Assembly (NCBI GenBank): GCA_031177985.1
Contig: JAPSJW010000003.1
Location: 1 to 64,000 of the forward strand
Length of the DNA: 64,000 nucleotides
Direction: 5' to 3'
From: Microbacteriaceae bacterium
GTDB taxonomy: Bacteria > Actinomycetota > Actinomycetes > Actinomycetales > Microbacteriaceae
The position numbers and the translations under genes are program-made. The notes below the pieces were generated by a model. The model did no database searches, had not been told where the DNA came from, and saw only the letters and a list, made by a program, of their open reading frames with translations. This document shows positions 47,301-55,774 of the stretch, piece by piece. The number at the start of each line of letters is the position of its first letter. Positions within the stretch are counted from its first letter, which is position 1.

Positions 47301-48552
47301 GGGCGAGACGCTCTCCTTCTCGCGCGACGGCTCGTCCGAGGATGCGGTCGTCACCGAGACGACGGACGGCTACGCGCTCGTCGCGCGCCTGCCTCTCGAC
47401 CCGGCGGTCGCGCTGGGAGACACGGTGCAGTTCGACGTGCGGGTGACGGATGGCGACAGCACGGTCGGGTGGAACTCGCCCGACGTGCTCGGAACGCTCA
47501 CCCTCGTGGAGCCGCTCTCCTACACCGAGGTGCCCCTCGCATCCGTCGACCCGTCGATCGACGGAACCGTCGACGAGGTGTGGGCGTCCGCCGGTGACGG
47601 TGTGTCGACCGACAAGCAGGTGGAGGGCGAGAGCGGCGCGACCGCTCAGGTGCGCACGCTGTGGAGCGACAACCTGCTCTACGTGCTCGCGGAAGTCGCC
47701 GATCCGATCGTGGACGTCTCGGGCAGCGACCCGTGGATCCAGGACTCGGTCGAGCTCTACGTCGACGCCGGCAACTACAAGAACGGCTCGTACCGCTACG
47801 ACGACACCCAGATCCGCATCAGCGCGGACAACGTGGTCTCGTTCGGCACCGGTGACGAGGCGTTCCAGGATGCGCGAGTCGAGAGCGCTGTGACCCGGGT
47901 CGACGGCGGCTACGTCGTCGAGGCGTCGATCAGCCTCCTCGAGGAGGGCGGCCTCGGCACCTTCCACGGCGTCGACTTCCAGGTCAACGACGCCTCGAAC
48001 GGAGCTCGCACGAGCATCCGCAACTGGGCCGACCCGACGGGAGCCGGCTACCAGTCGACCGCCCGCTGGGGCGTCGCACAGCTGGTCGCGGGCGACTCAT
48101 CGCCGACGATCACGCTGAGCGACTCCGTCGTCGAGCCGGGCCAGACGATCGAGGTCGCGCTCTCCGGGTTCACCCCCGGTGACGAGGTCGAGCTGGTGCT
48201 GACGGATGAGGGCGTCGTCGCGGCGGCGCGCGCCGCGACTCCTGCCGCCGCTTCGGTGGTCGGGTCGGTTGTCATCGACGAAACCGGTGCGGGCACCGCG
48301 ACCATGACCATCCCCGCGGATGCTACGGCCGGTTCCTACCGGCTCGTCGCGACCGTCGACGGTGTCGCGGTCGCCGAAGCAGCGCTCGAGGTCGTGCTAC
48401 CGGGCGCCGGTGGCGGACCCGGCAACGGCGGCGGAGGCGACGGGCTCGTCGTCACCGGTGTCGAGGTCGCGGGGATCGTGCTGCTCGCGCTGCTCCTGCT
48501 CGCGGCCGGTGCGGTGTTCGTGGTGCGGCGGAAGGGAGCGTCGGCGCAGTAA
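44377..48552 (+). CDS. Wall-anchored polysaccharide deacetylase / GH10 endo-1,4-beta-xylanase
   Basis: A 1391-residue secreted multidomain enzyme; AAAGGAG precedes the ATG. Order: signal peptide (1-31); carbohydrate-binding module (about 32-190); NodB/CE4 deacetylase (about 212-405, TFDDGPN at 217-223, FFRAPNG, LVLVHDGG); second binding module (about 412-565); GH10 xylanase (about 580-920) with acid/base Glu712 (VVNE) and nucleophile Glu830 (TELD); CBM9-like domains (about 935-1240); an Ig-like part; and a Gly-rich linker with an LVVTG sorting signal (1357-1361), helix and RRKG tail. It should deacetylate and cut xylan at the cell surface. In the CE4 metal site the expected second His reads Tyr (NHTTGY). 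Confidence 0.95.
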   Translation: MKRLRVLESIGTGIATGALLLGMAAATPAAAEPVAVISTDFEDGTLGPWQQSGGPALTVVDVDGGKALQVANRAADFDGIQTPPGAFADLEPGTYTFSMRAKLADGTAGSTGVRFVMKPAYTWIGNTTMTADAWTTVTGTLPITAETDTSALQVYIGTGNLDPVAPYTYLIDDLVITGGTSGGGGEPDPDFVPGGAVNPTATPVVAAQGTGNVSALTFDDGPNGATTAAILDFLAENDIKAVFCVIGQNIEAPGGADLLKRMVAEGHVLCNHTTGYADMGSWTPEQIEADLKENLEIIRTAVGDPNAKVPFFRAPNGSWGQTREVAVELGMQPLAVTNTISDWETQDVDTLTANLRTAMKPGELVLVHDGGGDREGTRQAVQTVVTERLADGWTFTLPVGTPAQTGSESTLSTDFEDGLDGWAPRADASGAAIVEVTTTEAHGGAQSAIVRDRVSEGQGIGHDVTGILLPGTSYEVSAWIKFPAGQTSGNVWLSLANTVGGTTTYSTLGQFTGMSNSEWVQVKQTFQMPAGDSALLYFETAYQGGNTSDFLIDDIVVRQPEPGQVQDLEPIKDTVDFPVGVAIDSRETTGAAAELLLRHFNQVTSENYMKPEAWYNAEGVFTPHPEADTLMEFAAENDLGVYGHVLVWHGQTPAWFFDHEDGTDLTTSEADQQLLRDRMREHIFNVAEHLATTYGEFGSETNPLYAFDVVNEVVNDGAEFEDGLRRSEWYRILGEQFIDLAFEYADEAFNDVYAAEGSDRPVTLFINDYNTEQGGKQGRYLALVERLLERGVPIDGVGHQFHLSLATPVDSLGAALDAFDDLGLIQAVTELDVTTGTPVTEAKLIEQGYFYRDAFRQFRERSDDLFCVTVWGLTDGRSWRASSGAPLVFNDALQAKPAYYGIVDGELPAPLRTANVFQGSPELDADALAWRQLPLQRIAEGSAFQLRWEPDHLTAYVTVTDDSVDASDGVEFEWQGETLSFSRDGSSEDAVVTETTDGYALVARLPLDPAVALGDTVQFDVRVTDGDSTVGWNSPDVLGTLTLVEPLSYTEVPLASVDPSIDGTVDEVWASAGDGVSTDKQVEGESGATAQVRTLWSDNLLYVLAEVADPIVDVSGSDPWIQDSVELYVDAGNYKNGSYRYDDTQIRISADNVVSFGTGDEAFQDARVESAVTRVDGGYVVEASISLLEEGGLGTFHGVDFQVNDASNGARTSIRNWADPTGAGYQSTARWGVAQLVAGDSSPTITLSDSVVEPGQTIEVALSGFTPGDEVELVLTDEGVVAAARAATPAAASVVGSVVIDETGAGTATMTIPADATAGSYRLVATVDGVAVAEAALEVVLPGAGGGPGNGGGGDGLVVTGVEVAGIVLLALLLLAAGAVFVVRRKGASAQ

Positions 48553-48567
48553 GCCGAGATGGCCGAT

Positions 48568-48600
48568 GGGGCGGGAACCGAGTTGGTTCCCGCCCCTCGT
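48568..48600 (+). terminator. Strong hairpin terminator after the xylanase gene
   Basis: GGGGCGGGAACC (48568-48579) pairs perfectly with GGTTCCCGCCCC (48585-48596) around GAGTT. It isolates the following SIR2-HerA cassette from the xylanase transcript. Confidence 0.9.
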
Positions 48601-48719
48601 GTTTCAGAGCGACTTCAGAGTCGCGGGGACCGCTGCTTCCTAGGGCTCGACACACGCGGCTCAGCTTGCAGCCCGACGATTGATGACTGCTCTAGGTTTC
48701 CTGTAACGGAAGGCCGACT

Positions 48720-49928
48720 GTGACTCACGATCCCGCAGCTCAGGTAGCTCAGTTGCAGCAGCACCTCTCGCGCCGCGATCAGCCAATCGCAATGCTCCTA
48801 GGCGCGGGTGCGTCTGTCGCCGCGAAGGACGCAGACGGGGTACCGCTAATTCCGGCAGTCAGGGGGATGACTCATGAATGCGTTACGGCCGCTGCCAGTC
48901 TCGGCAACTGGGCGACTCGAGCTCTCAACATCCTTCGGACCCAAGTCGCGGCTCAAGTGCAACGTGACGCAGCCGACCTGACCATCGAAGATCTCCTTTC
49001 CGGGCTTCTTGATCGCATCAATGCGATGGGCGAGAAGGATCGCCTGCTCGGAACCAGTCGACGACAACTGCAGACATTGCAGCGCACACTGACCGATACG
49101 ATCCGAGATCTCGCCAGCCCGGAAGCTATGCCCGCTGTATATCCACACGCCGCGCTTGCCTCTTGGATAAAGGGCTTGGATCGTGAGCTGCCGATCGAGT
49201 TGTTCACGACGAACTACGACCTTCTTCTGGAGAGGGCACTTGAAGACAGCGCAGTGCCGACGTTCGATGGCTTCTCCGGTTCCGCTTCGCCCTTCTTCCT
49301 ACCCGAGAGCCTGGAACACGACGGGTGGGCTCCAGCGCGCCGTTGGACTCGACTGTGGAAGCTCCACGGATCAATCAATTGGGCTAGAGATGAAGCCCGA
49401 CCGAGCGTAGTCCGCGTCTTGCGCGTCGCGCGTCCGGAAGAACCTCTCCTAATCCTGCCGACCAGCCAAAAGTACGACCAATCTCGGAAGCTTCCGTATG
49501 TGGCCATGTTGGATCGCCTGAGGCGAGTCATCACGATGGAAGACAACCTCCTTCTGATCGCCATCGGCTTCAGCTTCGCTGACCAGCACATCAATGAAGT
49601 GTTGCGAACATCCCTCGCCGTGCGGGAACGCACGCACCTCCTCGCACTGCAGTACGACAAGCTCGACAGTTACCCGGGCCTCATTGAACTCGCTGAGTCG
49701 AGTGAGCGGGTATTGGCGCTCGGACAGGAAAGCGCAATCATCAATCGTCGACGAGCCGATTGGAAGCTCACAGAGCCAGTCTCGCCGAAGGATGCGCGAT
49801 GGTTGGACCTAGCATTCGATTCCAACGCCGAGGTCGACGACGCGTCGCCGCTCGCGGGCAGATTCAGGCTCGGAGACTTCTACTGGTTCACCCGCTTCCT
49901 TCAGCAGATGAGCCGGGATCATGCATAG
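48720..49928 (+). CDS. SIR2-domain NADase of a SIR2-HerA defence system
   Basis: A 402-residue SIR2-fold protein. The NAD-binding GAGAS is at 28-32, the TTNYD catalytic Asn is at 165, and LWKLHGS carries the catalytic His at 216. IGFSFADQHINEVL closes the fold. In SIR2-HerA systems such proteins deplete NAD+ upon phage infection. GTG at 48720 has GGAAGG 6 nt upstream. It overlaps herA by 8 nt. Codon use and G+C (about 58 % in one 60-base line counted) differ from the flanks, a sign of transfer. Confidence 0.93.
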   Translation: MTHDPAAQVAQLQQHLSRRDQPIAMLLGAGASVAAKDADGVPLIPAVRGMTHECVTAAASLGNWATRALNILRTQVAAQVQRDAADLTIEDLLSGLLDRINAMGEKDRLLGTSRRQLQTLQRTLTDTIRDLASPEAMPAVYPHAALASWIKGLDRELPIELFTTNYDLLLERALEDSAVPTFDGFSGSASPFFLPESLEHDGWAPARRWTRLWKLHGSINWARDEARPSVVRVLRVARPEEPLLILPTSQKYDQSRKLPYVAMLDRLRRVITMEDNLLLIAIGFSFADQHINEVLRTSLAVRERTHLLALQYDKLDSYPGLIELAESSERVLALGQESAIINRRRADWKLTEPVSPKDARWLDLAFDSNAEVDDASPLAGRFRLGDFYWFTRFLQQMSRDHA

Positions 49929-51723
49929 CTCGACTGCAAATAGGGGAACTCTGATCGGCCATGTCGTGGGGGTACAGAGCGCACGACTCTTGATTCGGTT
50001 AGCTCCGACGTCAACCGGGCTCGTGATGGTGGGCGGCGAGTCCTACCGAGTCGGGCAGATCGGATCATTCGTTCGCGTGACCGTCGGCTACTCCGACCTG
50101 TACGCGGTTGTAGTGGCGGTAGGAGGAGATCTGCATACGACGGATGAACTGCCGCTCCCTCACGTAGCCACAACAACGGCGAGCAGCACCGCCGTCTGGC
50201 ACCTCACAGCGGTCCTTTTCGGCGAGGCGAGCGGCGGGCACTTCGAGCGCGGCATAAGTCAGTACCCCACCGTCGGGGAGGAGGTGCATCTCTCCACTGC
50301 GTATGACCAACAAGTGATCTACTCACGCGACCTCGGTCGTGACGACTTGGAGCTTGGCAAGATCGCAGGATCGCAGTCCATCCCGGCCCGTCTAGTTCTC
50401 TCATCATTGCTGACGAGACACTCCTGCGTCGTCGGCTCCACTGGCGCCGGTAAGTCGAATGTCGTGGCGGTAGCGCTAGAAGAGCTGAGCGACTATCCCG
50501 CTGCGCGCGTACTTGTTATCGATCCGCACGGCGAGTATTCCGCCGTAGCGACGGGGAAATCGATCACCTTGACACCAGGCGGGACTAAGGGAGGCGCAGG
50601 CTCGAGAGAGCTGCACGTGCCGTACTGGGCACTACCTGCGACGGAGCTAATCGAGCTTGGATTTGGCCCGGTGACCGCCACTTTTGGTGAATACCTTCGG
50701 GAGCGCATACGAGAATTACGGCTCGAGGCCGCGCGTCTTATGGGTGATCCTCCCCCCGACGAAAGCGTTACCGCCGACTCCCCCATACCGTTCAGCATCC
50801 GTCGGCTTTGGTATGAGCTGGAAGTCGACGAGCGCGCCACCTTCAAAGAAGCGAACAAACAGGACAACACAACGCGTACGAAGCTGATCAGCCGGGGAAG
50901 CGCCGCGACCCTCGAACCACCGCGCTACCCGCCCGCCACGTCCGTGAACAGTGCGCCCTACCACAATCGCGCGCGCCGGAACGTGAGCAAACAACTCGAC
51001 CTACTGCGTACGAGGCTTCTCGACGACAAGTACAAGTTCCTTTTCGATCCCGCGCACCCCAGCACTCCTGACGAAGCCGGAAGAGTCAAGGCAGACTTGG
51101 ACGACGTCATCGCGGAATGGGTCGGGCACGATCAGCCCATCACGGTGGTGGACGTGAGTTCCATACCTGCCGAAGCCCTCCCCCTCGTTGTTGGCACAAT
51201 GCTCAGAATCGTTTACGACGCGCTCTTCTGGGCGCAAGATCTTGAGGTGGGGGGCCGGAAACAGCCGTTGTTGGTTGTCCTCGACGAGGCGCATCTCTTT
51301 CTTGCTGGGGAAGAGGGATCCCTCGCGCACTCAGTTCTCACAAGGATCGCCAAGGAGGGTAGGAAGTATGGTGTTGGGCTCATGCTCGTCTCGCAGCGCC
51401 CGTCCGACATCGATTCTGCGTTATTGAGTCAATGTGGAACGATGATTGCACTTCGGGTTACCAACGGCCAGGATCGAGCAGCGGTGTCTTCGGCGGTGCC
51501 CGACGACTTGGGGAGCCTGGTCGCCACCTTGCCGTCTCTACGGACCGGAGAAGCTCTCGTGCTAGGGGAAGCGCTGCAAGTTCCCTCTCGGGTCAGGGTG
51601 CGGCTCGCGAGAACCAAACCAGCGGGCGGTGATCCGAGTCTGCCGACAGCATGGCTGGGCCATAGACCTTCGCCGAGCGGCTACACACAGGCGATCAAAA
51701 ACTGGCGTGTCCGTTCGTCCTAA
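49921..51723 (+). CDS. herA: HerA-type helicase/translocase of a SIR2-HerA defence system
   Basis: A 600-residue hexameric DNA translocase. An N-terminal HAS-barrel (about 8-80) is followed by a P-loop ATPase. Walker A is GSTGAGKS (172-179), DPHGEYS is at 201-207, Walker B is LLVVLDEAHLFL with Asp455-Glu456, and the SQRP arginine-finger region is at 491-494. In the known two-gene systems HerA assembles with SIR2 and controls its NADase. It overlaps the SIR2 gene by 8 nt. A KTSC gene follows after 11 nt. Confidence 0.94.
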   Translation: MHSSTANRGTLIGHVVGVQSARLLIRLAPTSTGLVMVGGESYRVGQIGSFVRVTVGYSDLYAVVVAVGGDLHTTDELPLPHVATTTASSTAVWHLTAVLFGEASGGHFERGISQYPTVGEEVHLSTAYDQQVIYSRDLGRDDLELGKIAGSQSIPARLVLSSLLTRHSCVVGSTGAGKSNVVAVALEELSDYPAARVLVIDPHGEYSAVATGKSITLTPGGTKGGAGSRELHVPYWALPATELIELGFGPVTATFGEYLRERIRELRLEAARLMGDPPPDESVTADSPIPFSIRRLWYELEVDERATFKEANKQDNTTRTKLISRGSAATLEPPRYPPATSVNSAPYHNRARRNVSKQLDLLRTRLLDDKYKFLFDPAHPSTPDEAGRVKADLDDVIAEWVGHDQPITVVDVSSIPAEALPLVVGTMLRIVYDALFWAQDLEVGGRKQPLLVVLDEAHLFLAGEEGSLAHSVLTRIAKEGRKYGVGLMLVSQRPSDIDSALLSQCGTMIALRVTNGQDRAAVSSAVPDDLGSLVATLPSLRTGEALVLGEALQVPSRVRVRLARTKPAGGDPSLPTAWLGHRPSPSGYTQAIKNWRVRSS

Positions 51724-51734
51724 GGAGGATCAAC

Positions 51735-51947
51735 TTGATCGAGATGCACGAAGTCGACTCATCGAATATCGAGTCCGTCGGATACCAGTCCTCGAGCGAA
51801 GAACTGCACGTTAGGTTCCGTTCAGGACGAACTTACGCTTACACAGGCGTTCCTGAGAACGTTTTCCTCGAACTCCTGAGTGCCCCTTCAAAGGGCAGCT
51901 ACTTCAATCGGGTCATCAAACCGAGCTATCCGATGATGGACGTCTGA
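51735..51947 (+). CDS. KTSC domain protein linked to SIR2-HerA
   Basis: A 70-residue single-domain protein. The family core is VDSSNIESVGYQSSSEELHV, FRSGRTYAYTGVP (central YAY) and ENVFLELLSAPSKGSYFNRVIKPSYP. KTSC domains have been proposed to bind RNA. The TTG start at 51735 is chosen because a perfect AAGGAGG stands 6 nt upstream, right after the herA stop. It shares the cassette's lower G+C. Its place as third gene suggests a regulator or sensor of the defence pair. That is an inference; known systems are usually described with two genes. Confidence 0.85.
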   Translation: MIEMHEVDSSNIESVGYQSSSEELHVRFRSGRTYAYTGVPENVFLELLSAPSKGSYFNRVIKPSYPMMDV

Positions 51948-51964
51948 CCAACAGATCGGCTCGA

Positions 51965-52246
51965 TCAGCTCACCAGCCGTAGCGCCGGCCGCTCCGACTG
52001 TCCGCCGAGGTCCTGCAGCGCGGCGCTGAGGGTGGCGTAGCGCCCGATTTCCTCCGAGCGCTCGAGCGCGGGGCCGGCGAAGCCGACCCAGTCGGTGCCA
52101 ACGGCCTCGACGAAGCCCAGGATGCGGTCGCCGCGGGTCACGCGGAAGATCGACGCTGTCACGGGAGAGACCACCGCTCCGCTGGCCGTTCCGAGCGAGG
52201 GGTGCTCAGGGGCGGTCATGGTCATCGGGATCTCAGTTCGCGACAT
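51965..52246 (-). CDS. Small conserved hypothetical protein (LGFVE family, member C)
   Basis: A 93-residue protein. Residues 42-49 (ILGFVEAV) follow the strand SIFRVT, and the end carries YATLSAALQDL, the layout shared with the small proteins at 285, 2359 and 17710. A disordered N-terminus of about 27 residues is extra in this member. AAGGAG lies close before the ATG. Upstream are two 14-bp direct repeats that may control it. It faces the defence cassette tail-to-tail, 17 nt away. Confidence 0.75.
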   Translation of the reverse strand: MSRTEIPMTMTAPEHPSLGTASGAVVSPVTASIFRVTRGDRILGFVEAVGTDWVGFAGPALERSEEIGRYATLSAALQDLGGQSERPALRLVS

Positions 52247-52290
52247 CGCAACTCCTTAGGACGGGATGATTAGTGTCTCTAAGAAGTAGA

Positions 52291-52326
52291 CCCGTTCGCT
52301 GTGAGTTGCATTCCCGTTCGCGGTGA
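52291..52326. promoter_or_regulatory. Tandem 14-bp direct repeat upstream of a small gene
   Basis: CCCGTTCGCTGTGA (52291-52304) and CCCGTTCGCGGTGA (52313-52326) differ at one position and lie 22 bp apart, two helical turns. They are 45-80 bp before the ATG at 52246 and look like a pair of activator or repressor sites. Confidence 0.55.
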
Positions 52327-52386
52327 AGTAGTAGAACGAGTGGTCCTCCCCCGTGGGTGGGGGGGGTGATCCGACCTGCGAAGGCG

Positions 52387-53904
52387 TCAGACCTGCGACG
52401 CCCGCTCCAGCACCAGCTCGCGCACGCGAGCGGCGTCCGCCTGGCCCTTCATCGCCTTCATGACCGCTCCGATGACGGCACCAGCCGCCTGCACCTTGCC
52501 GTCGCGGATCTTCTGCAGCACGTCGGGCTGCGAGGCGAGCGCCTCGTCGATCGCGGCGATGAGCGCACCGTCATCCGACACCACCGCGAGACCGCGCGAC
52601 TTCACCACATCCGACGGGCTGCCCTCCCCCGCGATGACACCCTCGAGCACCTGGCGCGCGAGGCGGTCGGTGAGCTCGCCGTTCTCGACGAGCGCGATCA
52701 GCTCCGACACGTGCTGCGGCGACACGAGCGAGGACGCCTCGACCTCCTGAGCGTTGGCGATGCGGGCAATCTCGCCCGTCCACCACTTGCGGGCCTGAGC
52801 GGGCGCCGCACCGAAGCGGGCGGTCTCCTCGACCTCGACGAGCAGGCCGGAGTTCAGCACGTCCTGGAACTCCAGGTCGGTGAAGCCCCACTGCTCCTTG
52901 AGGCGACGCCGACGCACGGCGGGCGCCTCGGGCAGGGCCGCGCGCAGCTCCTCGATGAGCGCCGGAGACGGCACCACCGGGAGCAGGTCGGGCTCGGGGA
53001 AGTAGCGGTAGTCGTCCGCATCCGACTTGGGGCGACCGGGCGAGGTGACGCCGGTGTCCTCGTGCCAGTGGCGGGTCTCCTGGATGATCGTGCCGCCCGC
53101 GGCGAGGATCGCCGCCTGGCGCTGGATCTCATAGCGCACCGCGCGCTCGACCGAGCGGAACGAGTTCACGTTCTTCGTCTCGGTGCGCGTGCCGAGCTTC
53201 TCCTGGCCCCGCGGCCGCAGCGACACGTTCGCGTCGCAGCGCAGGTTGCCGCGCTCCATGCGCGCCTCGCTGATGCCGAGACCGCGAACGATGTCACGGA
53301 TGGTGGAGACGTACGCCTTGCCCACCTGCGGTGCGAGGTGCTCGGCTCCGAAGATCGGACGGGTCACGATCTCCACGAGCGGGACACCGGCGCGGTTGTA
53401 GTCAACGAGCGAGTACTCGGCGCCCTGGATGCGTCCGGTTGAGCCGCCGACGTGCGTGAGCTTGCCGGCGTCCTCCTCCATGTGCGCGCGCTCGATCGGG
53501 ATCTGGAAGAGCGTCCCGTCCTCGAGCTCGATCTCCACCTGTCCGTCGTGCGCGATCGGCTCGTCGTACTGGCTGATCTGGTAGTTCTTGGCGAGGTCGG
53601 GGTAGAAGTAGTTCTTCCGCGCGAAGCGGCTCGACTCGGCGATCTGGCAGCCGAGCGCCAGCCCCAGGCTGATCGAGTAGCGCACCGCGGTCTCGTTGAC
53701 CGTCGGCAGCGAGCCCGGCAGACCGAGGTCGACCGGGGCGATCAGCGTGTTGGGCTCCGCCGCATGGAACTCCTCGTTCGCGGGGTTCGGCGCCGGGGAG
53801 AACATCTTCGTGCGGGTGTTCAGCTCGACGTGCACCTCGAAGCCGAGCACCGGCTCGAACAGCTCGAGGGCCTTGTCGTAGTCCATCAGCTCTGCTGCGC
53901 TCAT
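52387..53904 (-). CDS. gatB: Asp/Glu-tRNA(Asn/Gln) amidotransferase subunit B
   Basis: A 505-residue subunit of the GatCAB complex, which converts misacylated Glu-tRNA(Gln) and Asp-tRNA(Asn) to the amide forms. It has the GatB cradle ([44 protein letters not shown]) and the C-terminal YqeY-like tail ([22 protein letters not shown]). The ATG at 53904 overlaps the gatA stop (ATGA). It is last in the gatC-gatA-gatB operon. A C/G-rich hairpin with a G8 tract lies downstream near 52346-52368. Confidence 0.98.
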   Translation of the reverse strand: MSAAELMDYDKALELFEPVLGFEVHVELNTRTKMFSPAPNPANEEFHAAEPNTLIAPVDLGLPGSLPTVNETAVRYSISLGLALGCQIAESSRFARKNYFYPDLAKNYQISQYDEPIAHDGQVEIELEDGTLFQIPIERAHMEEDAGKLTHVGGSTGRIQGAEYSLVDYNRAGVPLVEIVTRPIFGAEHLAPQVGKAYVSTIRDIVRGLGISEARMERGNLRCDANVSLRPRGQEKLGTRTETKNVNSFRSVERAVRYEIQRQAAILAAGGTIIQETRHWHEDTGVTSPGRPKSDADDYRYFPEPDLLPVVPSPALIEELRAALPEAPAVRRRRLKEQWGFTDLEFQDVLNSGLLVEVEETARFGAAPAQARKWWTGEIARIANAQEVEASSLVSPQHVSELIALVENGELTDRLARQVLEGVIAGEGSPSDVVKSRGLAVVSDDGALIAAIDEALASQPDVLQKIRDGKVQAAGAVIGAVMKAMKGQADAARVRELVLERASQV

Positions 53905-55418
53905 CGCTCCACTCCCAGCGCCGGCGCCTGCGCCAGCAGCGATCCGCCCCACTGCTCCTCGAGCAGCGTCTCCAGTCCTGCACCCACCGTGTAGAGGCGC
54001 GCGTCCTCACGCGCCGGCGCCATCAGCTGGATGCCGACCGGCAGTCCGTCCTCCGGCGCGAGACCGATCGGCAGGCCCATGCCGGGCACGCCCGCGAGGT
54101 TCGCGGGAATCGTCGTGATGTCGTTGAGGTACATCGCGAGCGGATCGTCGAGCTTCTCGCCGAACCGGAACGCGGTGGTCGGTGCGGCGGGCGAGACCAG
54201 CACATCCGCCTTCTCGAACGCGGCCGAGAAGTCGCGCTGGATGAGCGTGCGCACCTTCTGCGCGCTGCCGTAGTAGGCGTCGTAGTAGCCGGCCGAGAGG
54301 GCGTAGGTGCCGAGGATGATGCGGCGCTTCACCTCCGGACCGAACCCGGCCTCGCGGGTAGCGGCCATGACCTCCTCGACCGTGCCGCCACCCTCGGGAG
54401 TGACTCGCAGGCCGAAGCGCACCGAGTCGAACTTCGCGAGGTTGCTCGACGCCTCCGCGGGGAGGATGAGGTAGTAGGCGCTGATCGCGTACTCGAAGCT
54501 GGGAGCTGCGACCTCGACGATCTCGGCACCCGCCTTGGCGAGCAGCGCGACGGCCTCGTCGAAGCGCTGACGCACGCCCGCCTGGAAGCCCTCGCCGTTC
54601 AGCTCGGCGACGACGCCGACGCGCAGGCCCTTGAGCGACTCGCCGTTCCTACCGGCGCGGGCCGCCTCGGCGAAGGAGGGCCAGGTGTCGGTCAGCGAGG
54701 TCGCGTCGTGCGGGTCGTAGCCGCCGATGACGTCGTGCAGCAGAGCCGCATCGAGCACCGAACGGGCGACCGGTCCCACCTGGTCGAGCGACGAGGCGAG
54801 CGCGATCGCGCCGTAGCGCGAGACGCCGCCGTAGGTCGGCTTCATGCCGACGGAGCCGGTGACGGCGGCCGGCTGGCGGATCGACCCGCCGGTGTCCGAG
54901 CCGAGGGCGAGCGGCGCCTCGAAGGCCGACACGGCGGCGGCCGAGCCGCCACCCGATCCGCCGGGGATGCGCTCGAGGTCCCACGGGTTCTTCGTAGGCC
55001 CGTATGCGGAGTGCTCGGTCGACGAGCCCATCGCGAACTCGTCCATGTTCGTCTTGCCGAGCGGCACGAGGTTCGCCTCGCGCAGCTTGCGCACGACGGT
55101 CGCGTCGTAGGGCGGGATGTAGCCCTCGAGGATCTTCGAGCCGCTCGTCGAGGGCATGTCGAAGGTGCAGAGCACGTCCTTGATGGCGACCGGCACGCCC
55201 GCGAGCGGACCGAGCTGGGCGCCCCCGCCGCGGGCAGCGTCCACGGATGCCGCGGTCGACAGCGCCGCCTCGCTCACGTGCAGGAACGCGTGGATGTCAC
55301 CGTCGACATCCGCGATGCGGTTCAGGTGCGCCTGGGTCGCCTCGACCGACGAGATCTCGCGGGCGGCGAGCTTCTCGGCGAGCTGCGCCGCGGACATCGT
55401 GATGAGCTCGGTGCTCAC
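53901..55418 (-). CDS. gatA: Asp/Glu-tRNA amidotransferase subunit A
   Basis: A 505-residue amidase-signature enzyme that releases ammonia from glutamine for GatB. The Ser-cisSer-Lys triad is visible: Lys in VAIKDVL, cis-Ser in [11 protein letters not shown] and nucleophile Ser in [12 protein letters not shown]. The GTG start at 55418 overlaps the gatC stop (GTGA), and its own stop overlaps gatB. Confidence 0.98.
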   Translation of the reverse strand: MSTELITMSAAQLAEKLAAREISSVEATQAHLNRIADVDGDIHAFLHVSEAALSTAASVDAARGGGAQLGPLAGVPVAIKDVLCTFDMPSTSGSKILEGYIPPYDATVVRKLREANLVPLGKTNMDEFAMGSSTEHSAYGPTKNPWDLERIPGGSGGGSAAAVSAFEAPLALGSDTGGSIRQPAAVTGSVGMKPTYGGVSRYGAIALASSLDQVGPVARSVLDAALLHDVIGGYDPHDATSLTDTWPSFAEAARAGRNGESLKGLRVGVVAELNGEGFQAGVRQRFDEAVALLAKAGAEIVEVAAPSFEYAISAYYLILPAEASSNLAKFDSVRFGLRVTPEGGGTVEEVMAATREAGFGPEVKRRIILGTYALSAGYYDAYYGSAQKVRTLIQRDFSAAFEKADVLVSPAAPTTAFRFGEKLDDPLAMYLNDITTIPANLAGVPGMGLPIGLAPEDGLPVGIQLMAPAREDARLYTVGAGLETLLEEQWGGSLLAQAPALGVER

Positions 55419-55714
55419 TGCTCCTCCCCCAGGATCGCGCTCACCTTGAAGCGGCTGCCGTCGTGCTCCGGAGCCATCGCGAGCGCCTGCTCCGTCGTGA
55501 CCGTCTCGCCCGGAACATCGGGCCGGAACACATTCACCAGCGGGATCGGGTGGCTCGTCGCCGGCACGTCGGGCGTCGCCACCTCGCTCACCTTCGCGAC
55601 CGAGTCGACGATCGCGCCGAGCTCGCCGGTGAGCGACTGCACCTCCTCGGGCGTGAGACCGATGCGGGCGAGGTTCGCGAGATGCTCGACGAGCTCGGGG
55701 GTTATCTCAGACAT
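55415..55714 (-). CDS. gatC: Asp/Glu-tRNA amidotransferase subunit C
   Basis: A 99-residue subunit that wraps around GatA and GatB and stabilises them. It has the typical [17 protein letters not shown] start and [29 protein letters not shown] end. It is the first gene of the operon, beginning with ATG at 55714. Confidence 0.97.
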   Translation of the reverse strand: MSEITPELVEHLANLARIGLTPEEVQSLTGELGAIVDSVAKVSEVATPDVPATSHPIPLVNVFRPDVPGETVTTEQALAMAPEHDGSRFKVSAILGEEQ

Positions 55715-55774
55715 GCGGCTCCGAGGAGGGGTCTAGGGGGACCCCGTCAGTCTATTCGCCGCCCGGGACCGGGC

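Noticed and set aside
44386-47967. A 1193-codon open frame antisense to the xylanase gene
   Set aside because: It is a shadow caused by G+C-rich third positions. Its translation is Arg/Glu/Val-rich with no domains, while the sense strand encodes clear enzyme motifs.
48601-48719. Attachment site or insertion sequence bordering the SIR2-HerA cassette
   Set aside because: Only a small GCGACT-TCAG-AGTCGC hairpin is visible. No direct repeats shared by both cassette ends, tRNA gene or integrase was found by eye.
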